Shown here piece after piece: positions 7,941 through 16,591 of a DNA stretch of 64,000 nucleotides. Where the stretch lies: positions 1-64,000 of the forward strand of contig JAVVEG010000008.1 of assembly GCA_032251455.1 (NCBI GenBank). Reading direction: 5' to 3'. The translations under genes and the position numbers were made by a program. The stretch is from JAVVEG01 sp032251455 (GTDB lineage: Bacteria > Pseudomonadota > Gammaproteobacteria > Pseudomonadales > Pseudohongiellaceae). Position 1 is the stretch's first letter; each line of letters starts with the position of its first letter. The notes below the pieces were generated by a model. It was not told the DNA's origin. It was given only the letters and a program-made list of their open reading frames with translations, and did not search any database.

Positions 7941-8633
7941 ATGCGCCCGATAAAGAATGACAAGAACAGCGATACCTCCATCCCGACAGATCCCTCGCGG
8001 CGCGCGCTGCTGAAGAATGCCGGTTTGCTGGGTGCCGTAGCTGGTTTCACGGCAGTGCCACCCGTCGCTGCACAAACAACGCAAACCACCATTCCCCTGC
8101 GCGAAGCACTGGAAAACCTGACCGCCCTGGAGGCCGGGATGCTGGATGTCATTGCCGATCGCATCCTGCCTGCGGACGAGAACGGTCCGGGTGCGCGTGA
8201 AGCCAGGGCCGTGCATTACATCGATCGTGCCCTGGCTGCCCACCACCGGCGTCACCGCACAGCCTACACTGACGGTCTGCAGGCCCTGCATGAACACGCT
8301 ATGGCAACGCAGGGCAAACCATTGACCGCGCTGACTGCCGCAGAGCAGGACAAGCTGCTGATTGCGCTTGAATCCAGCCAGGTCAGCGGCGCTCCCACCT
8401 CTTTTTTCAGCATTCTGCGCAGCCATGTCCTGGAAGGCACATTCAGCGATCCTTACTACGGCGGCAACCACAATTTCATCGGCTGGGACCTGCTGCGTTA
8501 TCCGGGCGTACGTCTGGGCAGCACAGCTGCTGATGTTGCCCAGGGTGCTGCCCTGCCTCCATCCCGACAGTCGGCCTACGACCATGCCCTGTTTACCAAG
8601 TCTGCAAACAATCAGAATCAGGGTGCAAGGTGA
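7941..8633 (+). CDS. Gluconate 2-dehydrogenase subunit 3-like protein, Tat-exported
   Basis: The 230-residue protein carries an N-terminal twin-arginine signal (SRRALLKNAG followed by a hydrophobic stretch and VPPVAAQ). The following domain (LEAGMLDVIADRILPADENGPGAREARAVHYIDRAL) is the gluconate_2-dh3 family. Such small subunits pair with a GMC flavoprotein and usually a cytochrome c subunit to oxidise sugars or alcohols in the periplasm, and can carry the flavoprotein across by the Tat system. The flavoprotein gene follows 18 bp downstream; no cytochrome gene is adjacent. Confidence 0.88.
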   Translation: MRPIKNDKNSDTSIPTDPSRRALLKNAGLLGAVAGFTAVPPVAAQTTQTTIPLREALENLTALEAGMLDVIADRILPADENGPGAREARAVHYIDRALAAHHRRHRTAYTDGLQALHEHAMATQGKPLTALTAAEQDKLLIALESSQVSGAPTSFFSILRSHVLEGTFSDPYYGGNHNFIGWDLLRYPGVRLGSTAADVAQGAALPPSRQSAYDHALFTKSANNQNQGAR

Positions 8634-8651
8634 GGTGAAGGAGATGAGCAG

Positions 8652-10355
8652 ATGAAGCAAAACCTGCCCAAAACCGATGTGGTCGTGATCGGCCTGGGTG
8701 CCGCCGGTGGTGTTGCGGTTTTACCCCTGGTCGATGCCGGGCTGGACGTGATCGGCCTGGAAGCGGGCGGCTGGCTCAGCGACAGGGATTTTGCACCGGA
8801 CGAGGTCCGCAACAATATCCGCGACTGGCCTCAGTCCGTACAGAAAGCCAATCAGGAAGTACCCACTGTCCGTGCCAGTGAAACCGACACCGCCACCCAG
8901 GGTAACGGGCATCCCATGATGAATGCCGTGGGCGGCACCACCCTGCACTATTGGGCACAAAGCTGGCGCCTGAACCCCTGGGATTTCAAGGTGCTCAGTG
9001 CAACCACAGCGCGCTATGGGGCCTCACGCCTGCCGGCGGAAACCACGGTCGAAGACTGGCCTTTTGACTATGCGGAACTGGAACCGTACTACGACAAGGT
9101 TGAGTACGCCATTGGTGTTTCCGGGCAGGCTGGCAATGTGCAGGGTCGTATCGATCAGCGCGGCAATATTTTCGAGGGGCCGCGCAGCAGGGAATTCCCC
9201 ATGCCTGCCCTGCGCAGTTCACCGTTCACCGAGTTGATGTCCGGTGCGGCACGGGGTCTGGGCTGGAACCCTTTTCAGGGGCCAGCTGCAATCAACAGTC
9301 AGGTCTATGATGGCCGCCCCGGCTGTCTGTATCACGGGTTTTGCAATCGTGGCGGCTGCCATGCCCAGGCGAAAAATTCCACCGCCATCACCACCATTCC
9401 CAAAGCCCTGGCCTCGGGCCATCTGGATGTTGTCACCCATGCACGGGTAACCCGCATCGTCACCGACACTGACGGCAGGGTGACCGGTGTCGATTACCTC
9501 AAGGGCGGTGAAACCTACTTCCAGCCGGCCGATGTGGTGTTGCTGGGCAGCTATACCTACGAGAATGTCCGGTTGCTGCTCTTGTCTACCTCGCCCGCAT
9601 TCCCCGATGGGCTGGTCAATAACAACGGACAGGTGGGTCGTCATTATTTCAGTCATCACCAGGGGGCGCCGGTAACAGCCCTGTTCGACCAGGACCTGCA
9701 CAACTGGTATGGACTCCCGGCACAGGGGGTGGCCATTGATGAGTGGGCCGATGATAATTTCGATCACAGCGGCCTGGATTTCATCGGTGGCGCCAATCTC
9801 TGGGTTCACACCGATCGCCGCCCGATAGCCGCTGCCGGCATGAACAGCTTCGGCCTGGAACGCAATTGGGGAGCACAATGGAAAGCCTTCCTGATGCAGA
9901 ATGCCGATCGCAGCAATTCCTCCTACATCCAGAAAACCACCCTGCCCTACACCCACAATTACCTGGACCTGGACCCGCATTTCAAGGATGCGCTGGGGTT
10001 CCCGGTGACACGCATCACTGCCCGCTACGGTGACAACGAAAAACGCATAGCTGCCTTTGCCCAGGACAAAATGGAAGCATGGTATCGACAGGCCGGCGCA
10101 ATAAAAATCGTTCGCTCCGGGCTTGGCAACACCATGGGAACCTCGACTCACGCCTATGGCGGCACCCGCATGGGCGACAATCCTGAGACGAATGTGGTCA
10201 ACCGCTGGGGGTTTGCCCACGAAGCACCTAATTTAGGGATACTTGGCGCTTCAACGATGGGCACCAGCGGCGCCCGCAACCCGACACTGACCGTTCAGGC
10301 ACTGGCCTGGCGCACCGCAGAGTACCTGGCCGCAAACTGGCGCTCCCTGATCTAA
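8652..10355 (+). CDS. GMC-family flavoprotein oxidoreductase
   Basis: The 567-residue protein has an N-terminal FAD-binding motif VVVIGLGAAGG (about residues 10-20) and an acidic strand end GLEAGG. GMC family elements follow, including NAVGGTTLHYWAQ. The C-terminal catalytic part has HAYGGTRMGDNP, where the His is the usual base, and a second-site GTSGARNPTLTVQALAWRTAEYL. It corresponds to the large subunit of gluconate 2-dehydrogenase-like complexes. It has no signal of its own, consistent with piggy-back export by the preceding Tat protein. AAGGAGA precedes the start. The substrate cannot be assigned from sequence. Confidence 0.92.
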   Translation: MKQNLPKTDVVVIGLGAAGGVAVLPLVDAGLDVIGLEAGGWLSDRDFAPDEVRNNIRDWPQSVQKANQEVPTVRASETDTATQGNGHPMMNAVGGTTLHYWAQSWRLNPWDFKVLSATTARYGASRLPAETTVEDWPFDYAELEPYYDKVEYAIGVSGQAGNVQGRIDQRGNIFEGPRSREFPMPALRSSPFTELMSGAARGLGWNPFQGPAAINSQVYDGRPGCLYHGFCNRGGCHAQAKNSTAITTIPKALASGHLDVVTHARVTRIVTDTDGRVTGVDYLKGGETYFQPADVVLLGSYTYENVRLLLLSTSPAFPDGLVNNNGQVGRHYFSHHQGAPVTALFDQDLHNWYGLPAQGVAIDEWADDNFDHSGLDFIGGANLWVHTDRRPIAAAGMNSFGLERNWGAQWKAFLMQNADRSNSSYIQKTTLPYTHNYLDLDPHFKDALGFPVTRITARYGDNEKRIAAFAQDKMEAWYRQAGAIKIVRSGLGNTMGTSTHAYGGTRMGDNPETNVVNRWGFAHEAPNLGILGASTMGTSGARNPTLTVQALAWRTAEYLAANWRSLI

Positions 10356-10388
10356 TCAGAAACAGTCTGATCAGAAACAGCGGCCTGA

Positions 10389-11186
10389 TCAGAACCTGGC
10401 CAGGCCCTCGGTCAGCTCGATAGTGACACCGGACGGGTCGGTAAGAAAGGCAATCTTCAGGCCGAGACTGGGGATTTCCCGGTATGGCACATCAAAGGAG
10501 ATGCCCTTCTGTTCCAGCCTGCGGCAGAATTCTTCCAGACCGACTATCTCAAAACCAATATGATCGATGGCTCTTCTCCGCGTAGGCAAGCGTTCTTCCC
10601 TGGCATCACCAAAACTCAAGTTCATGCCCGGCACATTGGTGGTACTTGGAATTGTGCCACGTGGCCTTTGTTCCAGGGAAAATATATCGACATACCAGGC
10701 CAGCAGTTCTTCGTACTGTGGCGTGAAATAGTGGATGTGATACCCACTGATCTCGGTAGCCAGTGACTTGTCTTCCTGCAGTTCCACGTAGACTTCATCC
10801 GGCATGGTCACATAGACATTGCGCTGGCCTTCGGCACCGGTGAAGACTTCTCCCACCGGTAATCCACTGGCGCGCCAGTGGGCAAGGAATCGGTCCATAT
10901 TGCGCACCTTGAAACCAAAATGATGCAACACGGATTCACGCGAACCCCCACCAGGCTGCCGCTCAGTGAACAGAATCAAGGTATTGGGAAACCTGATCGC
11001 CTGCAATGCGCCATCGCCAACCGGCACTCCGCCGAAGTATTCCTGCCACAGCTGTTTGTGTTGCGCCACATCAGCCACATTTAGATGCATGTGGCCATAG
11101 CTGATCCCCGCCTCATCGGGCTGGGCCAGCTGCGCGTACCCTGGCGCAACCAGCAGGCAGAGCATGATGAATAATAGTTGACGCAT
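10389..11186 (-). CDS. Secreted two-domain VOC (glyoxalase-fold) protein
   Basis: The 265-residue protein starts MRQLLFIMLCLLVAPGYAQ, a Sec signal peptide. Two VOC modules follow: about residues 30-140 (YGHMHLNVADVAQHKQLWQEYFGG...VYVELQED) and 150-262 (GYHIHYFTPQYEELLAWYVDIF...GVTIELTEG). Both retain His near the start and Glu near the end, the usual metal ligands of this fold. The start at 11186 has AGAGGAGAG; a longer ORF upstream lacks a ribosome binding site. It is adjacent to a secreted cupin on the same strand. The enzymatic role is unknown. Confidence 0.88.
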   Translation of the reverse strand: MRQLLFIMLCLLVAPGYAQLAQPDEAGISYGHMHLNVADVAQHKQLWQEYFGGVPVGDGALQAIRFPNTLILFTERQPGGGSRESVLHHFGFKVRNMDRFLAHWRASGLPVGEVFTGAEGQRNVYVTMPDEVYVELQEDKSLATEISGYHIHYFTPQYEELLAWYVDIFSLEQRPRGTIPSTTNVPGMNLSFGDAREERLPTRRRAIDHIGFEIVGLEEFCRRLEQKGISFDVPYREIPSLGLKIAFLTDPSGVTIELTEGLARF

Positions 11187-11230
11187 GAATCTCTCCTCTT
11201 GCCAGGCTCTACTGCTACAAGCTTTTGCCG

Positions 11231-11953
11231 CTACTGCGGCTGTCTGCGCGCCTCGTTGATGACAACGGCAACAGCGGTATTGCCCACATTGCTGACCTTG
11301 AAAGCTGAACCCGCATCGCGCCAGGCCCAATCCCCCATGGCATTGAGTTCGGCGGTGATGCCATCTTCCCGGCTGACATGTACCAGGCCTTCCGCGACCT
11401 GAACGATCAGCCCAGGGTTGAGGTGTGCCCGCAGGGCTGTACTCTGGCCTGGCGCCAGCTCGATACGATAGGATCGAAACCAGGGGTTCTCCAGGGCAGG
11501 CTCCTCAGCAATTGCGGGGCGGTCGTTGCTGTCTGCCAGAGGCGGACCCTGGTTGACCAGGGCAATGATCCGGAACAGCTCTGGTCCGGCATTGTTCACC
11601 CGATGTGTCAGCGGCTCACTGGCATACTCGGTGACACTGGACAGGCGGCCATACAAGGGGCCATCCCCGTTGCTGATAAAGGTATACATGATGGCTGCAT
11701 CATGGGTATGTGGCAGCGTGGTATCGCCAGGATTGATCTGTACGTCAAGTACCCGGATATCGCCATCGACATGAACGGTGCGGTGTCTGGGCTCATCGAA
11801 AATATGGACTGTGCGGACAAGATCGTACTGCTCATCCTGCGCCTTGCTTTGTTGCGCTGTGCTTTCCTGTGCTGTGCTGGCCAGCGGGTAGAGCATTGCC
11901 AGTGCCAGCAGTGCTGCACAACTTGGGTAGCGGGTTTGCATCCTGATTCGCAT
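11231..11953 (-). CDS. Secreted cupin-like protein
   Basis: This 240-residue protein has an N-terminal signal (CAALLALAMLYPLASTAQE). Two beta-rich segments resemble cupin folds: LDVQINPGDTTLPHTHDAAIMYTFIS carries the PG(x)5HxH signature, while a second copy near residue 165 (IELAPGQSTALRAHLNPGLIVQVAEG) has lost most His. It could bind a metal in the first barrel. AGGGGA precedes the start. It lies 44 bp upstream of the VOC gene in the same direction, so the two may be co-transcribed. Confidence 0.78.
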   Translation of the reverse strand: MRIRMQTRYPSCAALLALAMLYPLASTAQESTAQQSKAQDEQYDLVRTVHIFDEPRHRTVHVDGDIRVLDVQINPGDTTLPHTHDAAIMYTFISNGDGPLYGRLSSVTEYASEPLTHRVNNAGPELFRIIALVNQGPPLADSNDRPAIAEEPALENPWFRSYRIELAPGQSTALRAHLNPGLIVQVAEGLVHVSREDGITAELNAMGDWAWRDAGSAFKVSNVGNTAVAVVINEARRQPQ

Positions 11954-12073
11954 TGTTATCCCCTGGAGGCTTGAGTGTCAGCTGTATTAAAACGCTGCAC
12001 GAACCAGGAGGCAAGAGATTGCGGCAAAGAGATTGCGCAAAGAGCTCAGGAGGTTTATTCAGTCACTAACCGC

Positions 12074-13759
12074 TCAGGCGTCCCCGGCTTTCTGCCGGCA
12101 GGCTGCGGCCGCCTCCCTGGGGGTGACAAACCAGCGCATGGCTTCGTGTTCGGCCGACAGCAGCAGCTCAGCCGGGTTGGCCGCGCTGGCGGCGCTGGCA
12201 ATCATTGCGTGCAGAGTCTGCTCGGCCAGAATCATTTCCTGGGCCAGAGAACGCGGATGTTTGCTCGGTTCGGGCTGGGGCTGGGGCTGGGGCTGGCTCA
12301 GCCATTCCTCCCAATCCAGCCTTGCCATCAAGTCCACTCTGTCCGCTTCGGTTTGTGCATAACGCCAGACACCCTGGCGCGAATCATAACGGTACCAGGG
12401 CAGCAACTGCCAACCATACTCTGCCACCAGTTCCAGTGCCCGCAACAGATAGTCGAATTCCTCTTCGGCAAGAAAGTAATTGAAGTTCAGACGCACCCAG
12501 CCCGGACGCATCACCCCAACCCCTTCTGTAACTGCCGCCTCCAGCCGCTTGCTGTAGGCCATATTCATGCCCAGCAGGCTGTGTGCATACGGCCCGGCAC
12601 AGGAGCACCCACCTCTGAGTTGAATGCCAAACAGGTCATTGAGCAGAGAGACCACAAAACCATAATGCAGCTCCTGTCCCGCATGCCAGAAGCGCAGGGA
12701 AAATATCGGTAATCTTGCGGCCTCCGGATTGCCCAACACTTCTATGTTCGGACAGGCCTGCAAACGTTGCATGGCGCGCTCGGCCAGCTCGTGTTCACGC
12801 GCCTGTATATTGTCCAGCCCCACTTGTTGTTGCAGGGAAAACACCAGCCCGGCACGGATGGACTCGACAATCGCTGGCGTTCCTCCCTCTTCCCGTCGTT
12901 CAATATCCTGAATATAGACATGGTCCAGTGGGGTGACGTAGGCAACCGTCCCACCACCGATCATGCCCGGCACGGCATTCTGGAACAGTGTCTGTTTGGC
13001 GATGAGAATACCGGGTGTGCCCGGCCCACCGACAAACTTGTGTGGGGACAGGAATACCGCATCCAGCGGCACTGCACCATTCATGTCGATACGCAGATAG
13101 GGTCCGGCCGCGGCATAATCCCAGCAGGCCAGCGCCCCATAGCGTTTGAGCAGCGCAGTGATGGCAGCAACATCAGATTTGATGCCGGTCACATTGGACG
13201 CTGCCGAAAAACTGCCGATCAGGCGCGCACAGCCCTGATTCTTTTGTAATGCCTCTTCCAGGGCCTTGGCGTCGATGCCACCGCATGCATCCAGCGGAAT
13301 CACCTCGACCCTGGCTTGTGATTCACGCCAGGGCAACTCGTTGGAGTGATGCTCATAAGGCCCGATGAAAACCACCGTCTCTTCTGATTTTTGCACCGAT
13401 TGGGGCTGATCCTGCGCCTGGCGCAAACCCAGAATATCGATAAACCGGTTAATGGCGGCAGTGGCCCCGGCACCACAGAAGATGATCTTGTCGTCTTCGC
13501 TGCCATTGACCGCCCGCCGCACCATGGCCCGGGCCGATTCACGCCAGGCGGTGGTGCGGGCACCGGTGAAGGTGGTCTCTGTATGGGTGTTGGCATAATA
13601 CGGCAGCACTTCACTACGGATAAACTCCTCCAGAAATGCCAGGCTGCGACCGGAGGCGGTGTAGTCGGCATAGACCAGAGGCTTGCTGCCAAAAGGAGTA
13701 GTGATCGCATGCTGCTGACCAATGACTTCATCGCGGATTCGGTTTATCAGGGTATTCAT
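12074..13759 (-). CDS. Class V aminotransferase (cysteine desulfurase-like PLP enzyme)
   Basis: The 561-residue PLP enzyme belongs to aminotransferase class V. Visible features are a substrate/PLP region GAGATAAINRFIDIL, EHHSNELPWRE, the Asp of CWDYAAAGPY, the PLP lysine in FLSPHKFVGGPGTPG, and RGGCSCAGPYAHSLLG near the C-terminal domain. It is about 150 residues longer than SufS, with an extra C-terminal region containing a (QP)4 stretch encoded by a 6-bp microsatellite. The ATG at 13759 is chosen; an upstream in-frame ATG at 13828 is possible. It diverges from an Lrp-family regulator that probably controls it. The reaction is not certain. Confidence 0.82.
   Translation of the reverse strand: MNTLINRIRDEVIGQQHAITTPFGSKPLVYADYTASGRSLAFLEEFIRSEVLPYYANTHTETTFTGARTTAWRESARAMVRRAVNGSEDDKIIFCGAGATAAINRFIDILGLRQAQDQPQSVQKSEETVVFIGPYEHHSNELPWRESQARVEVIPLDACGGIDAKALEEALQKNQGCARLIGSFSAASNVTGIKSDVAAITALLKRYGALACWDYAAAGPYLRIDMNGAVPLDAVFLSPHKFVGGPGTPGILIAKQTLFQNAVPGMIGGGTVAYVTPLDHVYIQDIERREEGGTPAIVESIRAGLVFSLQQQVGLDNIQAREHELAERAMQRLQACPNIEVLGNPEAARLPIFSLRFWHAGQELHYGFVVSLLNDLFGIQLRGGCSCAGPYAHSLLGMNMAYSKRLEAAVTEGVGVMRPGWVRLNFNYFLAEEEFDYLLRALELVAEYGWQLLPWYRYDSRQGVWRYAQTEADRVDLMARLDWEEWLSQPQPQPQPEPSKHPRSLAQEMILAEQTLHAMIASAASAANPAELLLSAEHEAMRWFVTPREAAAACRQKAGDA
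12272..12296 (+). repeat. 6-bp microsatellite encoding Gln-Pro repeats
   Basis: Four copies of GGGCTG lie in tandem inside the class V aminotransferase gene; on the coding strand they give alternating Gln and Pro. Gain or loss of a unit keeps the frame. Confidence 0.85.
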
Positions 13760-13857
13760 GGCTGGTTTCTCGTCCTGGGCAGCAAGGGGAAAGACAGCTG
13801 CTATTCTAGTGGATGCTGCATGAAACATTGTTCCTATTTGTATCGTTATAGCCAATT

Positions 13858-13880
13858 AAATTGAAACATAATTTCAATTT
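13858..13880. promoter_or_regulatory. Perfect palindrome, likely Lrp/AsnC operator
   Basis: AAATTGAAA and TTTCAATTT, 9-bp perfect inverted arms separated by CATAA, sit in the 166-bp space between the divergent class V aminotransferase and Lrp/AsnC genes. Size, AT-richness and symmetry fit the 15- to 25-bp palindromes bound by Lrp-family proteins. Position suggests control of both genes. Confidence 0.72.
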
Positions 13881-13925
13881 ATTGCTATTATTCGAGATAT
13901 TGTTCCTTCGCACAGGGGATTCCAG

Positions 13926-14393
13926 ATGGATACACAGCAACTCAAACTGCTGTCGTTGATGCAGGTCAATGCCGCCCTGTCGGTGGCCGAACTGGCCGAA
14001 CAGGTAGGTATCTCAAAATCGGCCTGTTGGCGACGGATTCAGAAGCTGGAAGAAAGCGGAGTGATCCGACAACGGGTCACCCTGCTCGACCCGGCCAAGG
14101 TGGGTCTGGGCCTGACCGTATTCATTACCATCCGCACCAATCAGCACAATGCCGACTGGGCCCGGCACTTCAATGAGGTGGTGCAGGGTGTTGAAGGCGT
14201 CCTGGAAGTCTATCGCCTGGGTGGCCAGATCGATTACCTGATCAAGGCGGTGGTGGCGGACATGCCAGGTTACGACCGGCTTTACCAACAACTGATTGAT
14301 GCCGACCTGTTTGATGTCACCGCCAGTTTTGTCATGGAACAGATCAAGGCCAGCACGGTTTTGCCCTTGAACTCGAGCCAGCTTGGGTTATAG
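13926..14393 (+). CDS. Lrp/AsnC-family transcriptional regulator
   Basis: The 155-residue protein has an N-terminal helix-turn-helix (about residues 4-50: LLSLMQVNAALSVAELAEQ followed by VGISKSACWRRIQKLEESG) and a C-terminal RAM/AsnC effector-binding domain (about 65-145, with GVEGVLEVYRLGGQIDYLIKAVV). Such proteins bind amino acids and act as dimers to octamers. AGGGGA precedes the ATG. It lies between a divergent aminotransferase and a downstream MFS transporter, a common layout for local control of an amino-acid enzyme and carrier. Confidence 0.93.
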   Translation: MDTQQLKLLSLMQVNAALSVAELAEQVGISKSACWRRIQKLEESGVIRQRVTLLDPAKVGLGLTVFITIRTNQHNADWARHFNEVVQGVEGVLEVYRLGGQIDYLIKAVVADMPGYDRLYQQLIDADLFDVTASFVMEQIKASTVLPLNSSQLGL

Positions 14394-14430
14394 TGCAGGC
14401 TCTTTTCACTTCATTCAGCAGAGTACTTTC

Positions 14431-15621
14431 TTGACTGCCATTGTTGATAACCGTCCTCCCGTCTGGCTGCTGGTCGGCACTGGCATGCTCTGTACCCTGG
14501 TCACCGTGGTTTTTGCCCGCCTGGCCTATGGCCTGATCCTGCCCGCCATGCGCGAGGACCTGGGGCTGAGCTACCCTCAGGCTGCCAATCTGGGCACGGT
14601 GACGGCGATGGGATACCTGGTACTGGTGATGGCTGCCGGCATGATTGCCGCCCGCTTTGGCGCCAGGCTTACCATTTTGTCAGGCCTGGCGCTGGCCATT
14701 GCCAGTTTTGTCGGTTTGGCTTTGAGCACCAGCTATACCTTGTTGCTGCTGTTGATGGTAATGCTCGGTTTTGCCACGGCCTTTGCCTATACCCCCCTGA
14801 TCTCCCTGCTGGGAGCCTGGTATCCGGAAAAACGGGGTGCAGTGATAGGCATGGCCAACAGCGGTGTGGGCCTGGGCATGCTGTTTTCCGGCCTCGTGGT
14901 GCCTCTCATCATGAGCCGCTTTCCGATCACTGGCTGGCGTTATACCTGGGGGCTGTTTGCCGTGCTTGGCGCACTGACCCTGCTGCTGGCCTGGTTCAGC
15001 CTGCGCAACCCACCCGCGCTTGAACGCAATACAGACCAAGCAGGCCGCAAGGACAAAGGGGTCTACCGCAATCCACACGTGATTGTCATGGGCCTGATTT
15101 ATGGCCTGGTCGGGCTGACTTACATCGTCCAGTCTATTTTCATGGTCAGCTTTGCCCTGGAGTCCAGCCTCAGCACGGAGTTTGCCGGCAGTCTGGTCGC
15201 CCTGATGGGCTTGCTGTCAGTTTTTGCCGGCCCGGCCTGGGGTTGGGCGGCTGACCGCATGGGACATGCCAGGGCCTTGTTGATCTGCTCGAGCCTGTCT
15301 GCCATCGGCACCCTGCTACCGGTACTGTGGCCTGATGCCCTGGGTTTTGGTCTGCATTATTTCCTGTTGGGCATCTCGGTGACCGGATTGTTCACCTCCA
15401 TACTGGCCGCTTCGACCACCACGGTAATGCCCCAACATGCCGCTGTAGCAGTCAGTTTCGTCACTTTGTTCTTTGCCATTGGCCAGCTCGCCGGCCCGGC
15501 TGCTGCCGGATTGCTGATTGCCAGCACCGGGGGATTTCGCACCACCTTTATTCTCAGTTCCTGGCTGATGGTGGCAAGCATGGGCTTATGCTGGCTGAGC
15601 GGATACACCGTCAGAAAATGA
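14431..15621 (+). CDS. MFS transporter
   Basis: About 396 residues with twelve hydrophobic segments, a loop-2-like motif GMIAARFGARLTILSG (about residues 70-85) and a central hydrophilic loop (RNPPALERNTDQAGRKDKG). This is the Major Facilitator layout, of the YbfB/CynX-like kind. The start is uncertain: TTG at 14431 is given, an upstream TTG at 14383 would overlap the regulator gene, and an ATG at 14485 would cut into TM1. The preceding Lrp gene and the aminotransferase suggest an amino-acid-like substrate, which is inference. Confidence 0.85.
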   Translation: MTAIVDNRPPVWLLVGTGMLCTLVTVVFARLAYGLILPAMREDLGLSYPQAANLGTVTAMGYLVLVMAAGMIAARFGARLTILSGLALAIASFVGLALSTSYTLLLLLMVMLGFATAFAYTPLISLLGAWYPEKRGAVIGMANSGVGLGMLFSGLVVPLIMSRFPITGWRYTWGLFAVLGALTLLLAWFSLRNPPALERNTDQAGRKDKGVYRNPHVIVMGLIYGLVGLTYIVQSIFMVSFALESSLSTEFAGSLVALMGLLSVFAGPAWGWAADRMGHARALLICSSLSAIGTLLPVLWPDALGFGLHYFLLGISVTGLFTSILAASTTTVMPQHAAVAVSFVTLFFAIGQLAGPAAAGLLIASTGGFRTTFILSSWLMVASMGLCWLSGYTVRK

Positions 15622-15735
15622 CGGCTGACTGGCAATCCCTAAACATTGCTGCCAATATGCCGATAAACCAGAAAACTGCCGCGACCATCAAACCACATCA
15701 CTATTTAAACGCCACTAGAACATCCTGAACCAAAC

Positions 15736-16500
15736 ATGAAGCAGGCCTTTTATCAAAACCTCAGTTGCCAACAGTGCGTCAATGCCAGTGAACTGGATTT
15801 CAATTTCAGCTTCGCCTTCCAGCCCATCATCCGGGCCAGCACTCGCAGCATAGTCGCCTACGAAGCCCTAGCCAGGGGCACAGCGGGCGAGCCCTTTCTC
15901 AGTGTCTATCAGCACGTCACTACGGAAAACCTCTACCGTTTTGACCAGGCCTGCCGGGTCAAGGCCATCAAGCTGGCGGCTGAGCTGAACATGCAAACCA
16001 CGTTGAATATCAATTTTTCGCCCAATGCGGTGTATCGTCCCGAGTTGTGCATCAGAACCACGCTTGCCGCCGCTAAAGAATACAACTTCCCGCAGCAACA
16101 CATCTGCTTTGAAGTCACCGAAGGCGAAGAACTGGTCGATAAAAACCACCTCATCAATATCATCTCCAAATACCAAAGTTTGGGCTTCTCGACAGCCATC
16201 GATGATTTTGGTTCCGGTTATTCAGGCCTAAACCTGCTGGCAGAATTCCAGCCGGACTGCATCAAGCTGGATCGCGTGCTGATCGATGGGGTGCACAACA
16301 GCCCAGCCAAACAGGCGATTGTCAAAGGCATCGTGCTGACCTGCCAGCTGCTGGATATCGACGTGCTTGCTGAGGGCGTGGAATTGCAGGAAGAATATGC
16401 CTGGTTGCTCACTCATGGCGTGGATCTGTTCCAGGGCTATTATTTTGCCAGACCCGGTTTTGAATGCCTGCCAGCGCTTAATGATCACTGTCTGGACTGA
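15736..16500 (+). CDS. Stand-alone EAL-domain c-di-GMP phosphodiesterase
   Basis: The 254-residue protein is essentially one EAL domain. The EAL motif is at residues 43-45 (YEALARG). Further metal and catalytic elements are kept: NINFSPNA, FEVTEGE, DDFGSGYSG, CIKLDR, LAEGVE and LFQGYYFARP. All residues usually needed for hydrolysis of c-di-GMP to pGpG are present, so it is probably active. No GGDEF, PAS, receiver or membrane segment is attached. The short N-terminus has a CQQC pair (residues 11-14) that might respond to redox or metal; that is speculation. Confidence 0.92.
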   Translation: MKQAFYQNLSCQQCVNASELDFNFSFAFQPIIRASTRSIVAYEALARGTAGEPFLSVYQHVTTENLYRFDQACRVKAIKLAAELNMQTTLNINFSPNAVYRPELCIRTTLAAAKEYNFPQQHICFEVTEGEELVDKNHLINIISKYQSLGFSTAIDDFGSGYSGLNLLAEFQPDCIKLDRVLIDGVHNSPAKQAIVKGIVLTCQLLDIDVLAEGVELQEEYAWLLTHGVDLFQGYYFARPGFECLPALNDHCLD

Positions 16501-16591
16501 TTAAGCCGGAGCTTGTGCAATCAGGCGGGCTATTGCGTATAATCCCCGACCATCGTCACTTCCTGATTACCCAGCCCGGACACCCACCCGC

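Noticed and set aside
7689..8660. A 323-codon minus-strand frame over the DUF6768-like and gluconate-dehydrogenase subunit genes
   Set aside because: Overlaps two plus-strand genes with clear signals; Cys/Gln-rich composition and no family resemblance.
9219..10220. A 333-codon antisense frame within the GMC oxidoreductase gene
   Set aside because: Fully covered by a strongly supported flavoprotein gene; typical antisense frame of GC-rich coding DNA.
10356..10392. Repeated TGATCAGAA text between the GMC and VOC genes as a regulatory array
   Set aside because: Three short, unequally spaced and overlapping copies partly within coding sequence and stop codons; too short to support a function.
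12011..12044. Direct repeat GCAAAGAGATTGCG upstream of the cupin gene
   Set aside because: Two near copies in a 120-bp gap, without symmetry or promoter elements; recorded but not convincing as an operator.
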